The translations under genes and the position numbers were made by a program. A stretch of DNA of 64,000 nt from Methanobacterium_B sp963825335 (GTDB lineage Archaea; Methanobacteriota; Methanobacteria; Methanobacteriales; Methanobacteriaceae): positions 1,984,001-2,048,000 of the forward strand of contig CAWGSP010000001.1 in NCBI GenBank assembly GCA_963825335.1, in the 5' to 3' direction. Shown one piece after another: positions 58,643-64,000 of the stretch. Below the pieces are notes generated by a model. It saw only the letters and a list, made by a program, of their open reading frames with translations. It did not search any database and had not been told where the DNA came from. How positions within the stretch are numbered: the stretch's first letter is position 1; the number at the start of each line of letters is the position of its first letter.

Positions 58643-58855
58643 TTACCTTACCCTTTCCTGTTGATTATTGCCATGTTGTAACATGCTTGATTTTTCATTT
58701 GCATGGTCACGAATTTCTTTACCTGTTACAATAAGGAAAACATCTTCAAGTGTTGGTTCGTTGCTATTGGTAATTGAGGATATGTCTCCATCATCTATTC
58801 TGATGGTGTCAATGATTTGGTTGAGTGCACCTGCGCCTGTTGCACTAAAGTTCAT
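58643..58855 (-). pseudogene. C-terminal remnant of an ABC ATPase
   Basis: About 70 residues with the ATPase C-terminal features (GALNQIIDTIRIDDGDIS, EPTLEDVFLIVTGKEIRD), but no Walker motifs. The upstream part is deleted. Partner of the broken permease 5 bases downstream. Confidence 0.75.
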
Positions 58856-59557
58856 TTGCTAAAATAAAATATGTATGTATTAAATAAAATCACAGAATAA
58901 GTCTCTAAATAATTAACAGGGGCAGATATATTCGATCAATACTGGATAAAATAGATAATGGTCATGATTATTGCTAATATTGCAATAAAAATTTAGTAAA
59001 ACACAATTATAACTAAGCATAGTACTCTGCCTGAATACAGTATAAATTTATTATATCAGAATACTTCTTTCCCATCATTTCAAGATACATAATATAATAA
59101 ATCCAATATAAATTGGTTCTAGTTAACTCTGCATAAAGAATACTCCTATTTGTTTATCCTTGATTGGGATTTACTTAGTGCTGCAGTTAATATTTAGTCT
59201 ATGTGATAATGTTAGGTATCATTGTTTGCACTTGTGGCGTGTAAATGAGCATGGTTCTAATCTTACCTTTCTCTAGTTGGTATGATGAGAACCTAATATT
59301 TTGCGATTAAACGCATAATAACCTAACAGTCTGTGTATGTTCGAGTGGAAATTATATTATTAATGGGGACCACTAATAATTTAGTGTTAGAGCAATGATG
59401 TTTTATTAAATTAGTTTTATTTAATGGGGTATATTATCATTTTTTAGTCGCCTCCAAAATTCAAACAATTATACAATCTACACTTTAAAATATTCTTTTA
59501 TTAGTTAAATTTAAATTTATAGCAAATAAAGAAAAACAGATAATGGTGAATTTTATT
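58856..59557. other. Non-coding gap with palindrome
   Basis: No gene. Contains the palindrome CACTAA-TAAT-TTAGTG at 59372-59387, about 170 bases before the second aldo/keto reductase, a possible operator. Confidence 0.35.
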
Positions 59558-60772
59558 ATGCAAGTAAGAAAAACAAGCAATGGTGAATTAATATCCGCTT
59601 TAGGTTTTGGAGCCATGAGACTACCCCTAATTGATGGACAAATTGATAAAGCTAAAGCAACAGAAATGATTTATTATGCAGTGGATCATGGAGTGAATTT
59701 AATAGATACAGCGTTACTTTATCATGAAGGATGTAGTGAATCATTTCTTGGTGAAATACTCACGGATGAGTATCGAGAAAAAGTTAAAATCTGCACTAAA
59801 GTACCTGCTTGGTCTATTAAACGGATTGAGGATGTAGAGAAGTATTTCGAATCACAATTACTTAAACTAAGAACTGATTGTATTGATTATTATCTTATCC
59901 ATAACTTATCATGGGGAAGTTTCCTCCGTCTTAGAGAATTAGGCATCATTGAATTCTTAGAGTCTAAAAGGGATGTGGGTAAAATCAAATATATCGGATT
60001 TTCATTCCACGATAGTAAAGAAGCTTTTAAGAAAATAGTTGATAGTTACCATTGGGATGTTTGTTTAATACAATTAAACTTCTTAGATGAGCATAGTCAA
60101 GCAGGAACGGAAGGATTACAATATGCAGCGGACTTAGGTATTACAGTGTTTGTGATGGGTCCATTGAAGGGCGGATTACTGGCTGGTGAGGCACCAGCAG
60201 ATGCGATGAGAATTTGGGAAAAATCATCTGTTAAACGAACAACTGCAGAATGGGCTTTAAGATGGGTTTTAAACCACCCTGAAGTCACCAGTGTATTTTC
60301 TGGCATGGGAACATTAGATGAAGTTAAAGAGAATATTAGTGTGGCGAATGAAACTCTGCCTAATTCCATTCCAGAGACTGAATTGAAGCTATATCAGGAG
60401 GTAAAACAGGTTTATGAAAAGGAGATTAAGGTAAATTGTACTGCTTGTGGTTATTGCTTACCTTGCTCTCAGAATGTAGATATACCTCAATGCTTCACAT
60501 TATACAATCAGAAACATATGTACGATAATCATGTACCCGATTATCTATATTTAACTGTTTTAGGTGGGGCAATGAGTGATAATCCATCTTATGCAGGATT
60601 ATGTAATGAATGTGGGAGATGCATTGAATTATGCCCTCAAAAAATTAATATACCAAAATATTTAGGGGAAGTTGCTTGTGAAATGGAAGGAAAGGACTTT
60701 CAAGATAAAATAAAAGCAGTAGGTAGAAGACTTGATAAAAGAAAGAAATTTCTGGAACAACAAAATAAATAA
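59558..60772 (+). CDS. Aldo/keto reductase with a C-terminal ferredoxin-like tail (AKR 2)
   Basis: 404 residues from ATG 59558, chosen because GGTGA lies 8 bases upstream and because MQVRKTSNG matches the deleted stub at 49169. The N-terminal barrel has GFGAMRLP, tyrosine in ALLYHEG, lysine in CTKVPAW and histidine in YLIHNL. Two iron-sulfur motifs are at the end (CTACGYCLPC and CNECGRCIELCP). It is a paralogue of the reductase at 55954. Single gene, strong RBS; substrate unknown. Confidence 0.88.
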   Translation: MQVRKTSNGELISALGFGAMRLPLIDGQIDKAKATEMIYYAVDHGVNLIDTALLYHEGCSESFLGEILTDEYREKVKICTKVPAWSIKRIEDVEKYFESQLLKLRTDCIDYYLIHNLSWGSFLRLRELGIIEFLESKRDVGKIKYIGFSFHDSKEAFKKIVDSYHWDVCLIQLNFLDEHSQAGTEGLQYAADLGITVFVMGPLKGGLLAGEAPADAMRIWEKSSVKRTTAEWALRWVLNHPEVTSVFSGMGTLDEVKENISVANETLPNSIPETELKLYQEVKQVYEKEIKVNCTACGYCLPCSQNVDIPQCFTLYNQKHMYDNHVPDYLYLTVLGGAMSDNPSYAGLCNECGRCIELCPQKINIPKYLGEVACEMEGKDFQDKIKAVGRRLDKRKKFLEQQNK

Positions 60773-61114
60773 ACTTAATAAAATAACGCGTACTTGGTGA
60801 AAATCTATAATATCTTAAGAAACTAAGGCTTGTGATATTAATAACCTCTGAAGAACTATAGAATTTAAAATATGACTATAAAACAGATGGTTAAGTCTAA
60901 TATTATTTCTAGTTTTACTCGTGCTAGTTAATTGCTAAAATTTGGATTCAAAAAACAATATTCAATACTGTAACCATTAACGTATACAATAATTTCTAAC
61001 TGGGAAATTCGAAGTACTGTAGAAGTTGTCATGTTGTTGTTCAGTACCAGATTTCTAGTTTTTTACCAATATCTGATTTTGATATACTATTTTGTTATGA
61101 ACTGTCAATTTCAT
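60773..61114. other. Non-coding gap
   Basis: AT-rich between convergent genes; no gene seen. Confidence 0.3.
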
Positions 61115-61486
61115 TTAATCTTGTGAATACCGTTTTTTTATGACCACACCGATTATTCCACCTATTAAACCCAATAATAGCCCTCCAACAATCGCGAGAA
61201 TTATGGAAATGATTGAAAATAGTTGAACAGATAAATGCATGGATGTGGCTTTTGTAATATCAGATCCACTTAAATTTGTAAACATCAGTAATGCAAATAA
61301 TGTTGAGGCTAAACTTGTAGATATTCCCCCATTGTAAATTCCATTTTTATATTTCCCTCCCATCAAATAACCAACTATAATACCTCCGATTATGGGGGCT
61401 GTGACATCTAAGAATGGCAGTAATATTAAAGTAACAATAAATCCTATGATTATTGCTTTCCAATTTATGTCATAATTTTTGCTCAT
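61115..61486 (-). CDS. DUF5518 membrane protein
   Basis: 123 residues with four hydrophobic helices, among them IIIGFIVTLILLPFL, IIGGIIVGYLMGG and IISIILAIVGGLLLGLIGGI. This resembles the DUF5518 group, which is frequent in Methanobacteriales. Function unknown. It lies 40 bases after the SRPBCC gene, so the two may be co-transcribed. ATG 61486 follows AGAGAAACAA. Confidence 0.7.
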   Translation of the reverse strand: MSKNYDINWKAIIIGFIVTLILLPFLDVTAPIIGGIIVGYLMGGKYKNGIYNGGISTSLASTLFALLMFTNLSGSDITKATSMHLSVQLFSIISIILAIVGGLLLGLIGGIIGVVIKKRYSQD

Positions 61487-61525
61487 AATTTGTTTCTCTG
61501 TTTAGTCTATCATTTTATTTGAAAT

Positions 61526-62008
61526 TTAGGTCTGATTTTTCTCAACTATAGTTTTCAAACCTATGAGAACTTCTTTACCCCTGTTTCTCATTTTTCTTTG
61601 AAGAAATAAAATATTCAATATCTTTACTTTCAAACCTATTGGTTCGTAATAACCCAAGAAATGTAAAGTGGTCTTATTTTCACCATTTTTTTCAAACATG
61701 AGGTCAACTATATTGTTTTTTAACATTTTGTCCAATCCCCACGTGTCTTCAACTGCTAATGTTGTGGTCTTTTTGTATTTTATGTTTTCAGTTACTCTTT
61801 CAATACAAGAACCTTTACGTGGCCCATCAGGAACTACACATTTGTATTCTACCCCTGGACCGCGCTTAGCTTGACCTGATATGAATTCAACATTTCCAAC
61901 TTCCGGGTGATAAACTGATATTAAAGAGAGATCTTGAGTAGCATCCCATACCTTTTCGATTGGTGCATTAATACTTACTTTGGTTTCCCACTGAACATTT
62001 TTCTCCAT
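61526..62008 (-). CDS. SRPBCC-family protein
   Basis: 160 residues. It starts with KVSINAPIEKVWDATQDLSL, followed by strands and a long C-terminal helix: the START-like SRPBCC fold, which holds a hydrophobic ligand in a deep cavity (polyketide cyclases, AHA1-like proteins). RBS GGAGGAATAATA lies before ATG 62008. It is 86 bases downstream of a TetR gene on the same strand and may be regulated by it. Ligand unknown. Confidence 0.8.
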   Translation of the reverse strand: MEKNVQWETKVSINAPIEKVWDATQDLSLISVYHPEVGNVEFISGQAKRGPGVEYKCVVPDGPRKGSCIERVTENIKYKKTTTLAVEDTWGLDKMLKNNIVDLMFEKNGENKTTLHFLGYYEPIGLKVKILNILFLQRKMRNRGKEVLIGLKTIVEKNQT

Positions 62009-62094
62009 TATTATTCCTCCAAATTGTAGTGTGATAATTATTTAGTTTTAAAAATCTTAAAAGACAGATTTAAGTTTAAAATCTAATCATTTTT

Positions 62095-62700
62095 TCATTT
62101 TATTTCTTTTACTAGACCTTCTGCAACTATATCTGCCAGTAGATCTACGACTTCAGGATAAATTTCTTCGCCAATTTCATCTTGATGAAAGTATAATATC
62201 ATTATTGCACGGAATATGCCGGCTATAACTTCTGGTTGGGCGTTGATTAATTCATTTTCCTGTTGCATATTATGAATAACCTTTAAAATTCGGACAGTGT
62301 CTTTTTTCTGGTGATTTTCAAGTTTTTCAGGTGGTAATTTACGGACCATAAGATCGTAGTCACGACTTTCATAAAGTCTTCGAATAAGAGGATTGGCTTC
62401 AAATAACTGATAACTGCCTTTAAGGATTTTTTTAATAGCCTCTTTTGAAGAATTACTTGATTTGAGATTATCTATCAAAAATTGTTCGCTGTTATATTCT
62501 TCTAACTCTAGAATCTCAAAAAATAGTTCTTCTTTTGAGTCAAAGAAATTATAAAAAGAACCTTGGGCTATACTTGCAGCATTGGTTAGTTCAGTTATAC
62601 TGGTATTTTTTAAGCCTTTTGTACTAAAAAGCTCCCAACCTTTTTGAATAATTATATTTCGTATAATTTCCTTCTCTTTTTTTGTGAATGTTTTTGGCAT
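62095..62700 (-). CDS. TetR-family regulator
   Basis: 201 residues. The HTH reads KTFTKKEKEIIRNIIIQKGW followed by TSITELTNAASIAQGSFYNFF, typical of TetR domain 1. The C-terminal 150 residues are the helical ligand-binding core. ATG 62700 has GGGGATATTC just upstream. An inverted pair TGAATAT...ATATTCA (62723-62745) lies about 25 bases before it and is the likely operator, implying self-repression and control of the SRPBCC and DUF5518 genes. Confidence 0.88.
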   Translation of the reverse strand: MPKTFTKKEKEIIRNIIIQKGWELFSTKGLKNTSITELTNAASIAQGSFYNFFDSKEELFFEILELEEYNSEQFLIDNLKSSNSSKEAIKKILKGSYQLFEANPLIRRLYESRDYDLMVRKLPPEKLENHQKKDTVRILKVIHNMQQENELINAQPEVIAGIFRAIMILYFHQDEIGEEIYPEVVDLLADIVAEGLVKEIK

Positions 62701-62722
62701 GAATATCCCCTATAATATTTTA

Positions 62723-62745
62723 GTGAATATTTCTATTTTATATTC
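62723..62745. promoter_or_regulatory. Inverted TGAATAT repeat upstream of TetR
   Basis: TGAATAT-N9-ATATTCA, arms of 7 bases and 23 bases in total. The same half-site TGAAT occurs at 49056-49069. Confidence 0.5.
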
Positions 62746-63139
62746 ATAAAATTTTATAGTATTTAAAGTTAATTAATAATATTTAAATCAGAAAATTTTA
62801 ATTGAAAAATAGTCTTAATTCTCTAATCATAACATCGATGCTTTGAATAATCGTATCCCATCTAACTGTTATCATAAGTGGAGTATCAACAGCTTATCTG
62901 AAGAATTATAAAATGATCCCGAAAGATGTGGGGGTATAAAAGACTTAGAATGGTTTTAGAATAGATCAGATATTATACCCTAATCACTATTTTACATCCA
63001 TAACAAGAAGCTAGTTCAATTATTCATGCACTATTTCGATTGAACATAATTAAACCAATTTATTCCTGATATTATTATTTAATAGATTATTAAAATTAAT
63101 GAATAATTTTAAAAAAAATAATTTAAATGAAAAATCTAA
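62746..63139. other. Non-coding gap
   Basis: AT-rich; no gene and no other clear signal seen. Confidence 0.3.
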
Positions 63140-63598
63140 TTAAAAATTGTTTCTCATCCTAAAATCTTCAATACTCTCTTCAATACTTTTTATATTTCCA
63201 TTATCATCGTTTTTTTCATTATCTTCGATTTTTTTATCGTCTTTTTTTATAGAAAATCCTTTAAGTTTAGAAATATTAAAACTGGATGTTTCTTTATCCT
63301 TAGAACTGTCTTCAACTTTGGAACCCACATCTTGAGAATTTTTTTCCTCCTTCATGTTTGTGTAATCGGATTTAATTAAAATCTTTTCCCCTATGGTACT
63401 TATTATATCATAGGGTAGAATTTTCTTTTCTCCCCTGCCAAACATTTCCATGAATCCACCAGAGCTTACCTCAAATAATTTTATTTCTCTAGATGATTCA
63501 TCCCACGCAATATCACTCACTTTACCAATAACATTACCTGAAGTATCTATTACCTCTTTTCCCTGCATATCTTTATGATATTTCATTAAAACATCCAT
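63140..63598 (-). CDS. PRC-barrel domain protein
   Basis: 152 residues. The first 80 form a PRC-barrel: KDMQGKEVIDTSGNVIGKV, then SDIAWDESSREIKLFEV and ILPYDIISTIGEKILIK. The C-terminal 70 residues are a charged, low-complexity tail rich in Lys, Asp and Glu, probably disordered. PRC-barrels bind proteins or RNA in ribosome maturation, photosynthesis and cell division (CdpB-type). A strong GGAGGG lies 9 bases before ATG 63598. No neighbour suggests a role. Confidence 0.8.
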   Translation of the reverse strand: MDVLMKYHKDMQGKEVIDTSGNVIGKVSDIAWDESSREIKLFEVSSGGFMEMFGRGEKKILPYDIISTIGEKILIKSDYTNMKEEKNSQDVGSKVEDSSKDKETSSFNISKLKGFSIKKDDKKIEDNEKNDDNGNIKSIEESIEDFRMRNNF

Positions 63599-64000
63599 AA
63601 AATATGTCCCTCCTTTGATTAAAATATTTCATTGTTTGTTTTTTAATTATTTATCAAATCATATTTCTGCAAAATTCATCAAACATTATTTAATTTATCC
63701 ATTAAAAACGTCTTAATATCTTTAATATAATAATAGGGATAAAAACAATTAGATATTATTCTATTCATCCATTTAACTCCTTTAATAAATTTCTACAACA
63801 ACCCTATTAAACTTCTTTATTTCAGTTATTACATCTTAGTATTCTTTATGCCATTGAAAATTTATAAATTTTTGGATAGGGACAATAATAAATTATAATT
63901 GGAAAAATAAATTGTAGACTAGGTAATAAACGAATTTATGTATAATATTTAGTGAATTAAGGAGTATTCACAGATAATTCAATGAATTTTTGATTAATAT
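63599..64000. other. Non-coding gap to the right edge
   Basis: AT-rich; includes the PRC-barrel promoter. No gene seen. Confidence 0.3.

Overview
The window looks like chromosome of a methanogenic archaeon of the Methanobacteriales, most likely Methanobacterium or a close relative. The evidence is very AT-rich DNA with archaeal GGTGA/GGAGG ribosome-binding sites, a DUF2121 protein, a DUF5518 protein, a PRC-barrel protein, Ig-repeat surface protein, PAS histidine kinases without receiver domains, flavodoxin-ferredoxin (EFR1) and ferredoxin-tailed aldo/keto reductases. No rRNA and no CRISPR array were seen. Calls were made by reading the sequence and from memory of protein families; no database search was run.

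1-4.5 kb is ordinary chromosome: a radical SAM haem-biosynthesis gene cut by the left edge, an MFS exporter, a DUF2121 gene, an MBL-fold hydrolase with a shifted N-terminus, and a tRNA-Thr(CGT). From 4.5 to 38.1 kb lies an integrated mobile island: the 3' part of the tRNA-Thr gene is repeated (55 bp, 52 identical) at 38080-38134, and a broken tyrosine integrase sits directly behind the intact tRNA. The island looks composite. It holds a second broken integrase, a small gene plus catalytic-domain-only integrase plus MCM-like AAA+ helicase module, a separate helicase with four cysteines between Walker A and B, and a long defence-like section: two YaaC-like proteins, HEPN-like and PIN-like proteins, a type IIG restriction-modification enzyme, a SIR2-like gene and a Fic protein. 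It also carries a minus-strand operon of a B12-type radical SAM enzyme, a PAP2/polyprenol-kinase fusion, a ferredoxin and a small membrane protein, followed by a dead IS5-type transposase and a MarR regulator.

38-64 kb is chromosome with sensory and redox/stress genes: two PAS histidine kinases (one preceded by a kaiB remnant), a broken tandem carboxymuconolactone decarboxylase, a glycosyltransferase, an Ig-repeat surface protein, a VOC protein, an EFR1 flavodoxin-ferredoxin divergent from a double-domain HxlR regulator, an ABC-2 exporter, a second Fic gene, an MBL protein, TetR regulators, two aldo/keto reductases and a decaying ABC exporter.

Two patterns run across the window. First, many genes are broken by single-base shifts, either true pseudogenes or assembly indels. 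Second, the long non-coding gaps hold structure: degenerate repeats sharing an AGCAAGCAATTGAT-like core, a dispersed GTGGACA-type motif, and tandem arrays (21 x 11 bp and 13 x 12 bp) abutting the 3' ends of both Fic genes. The 12-bp motif also occurs in the promoter of its Fic gene.
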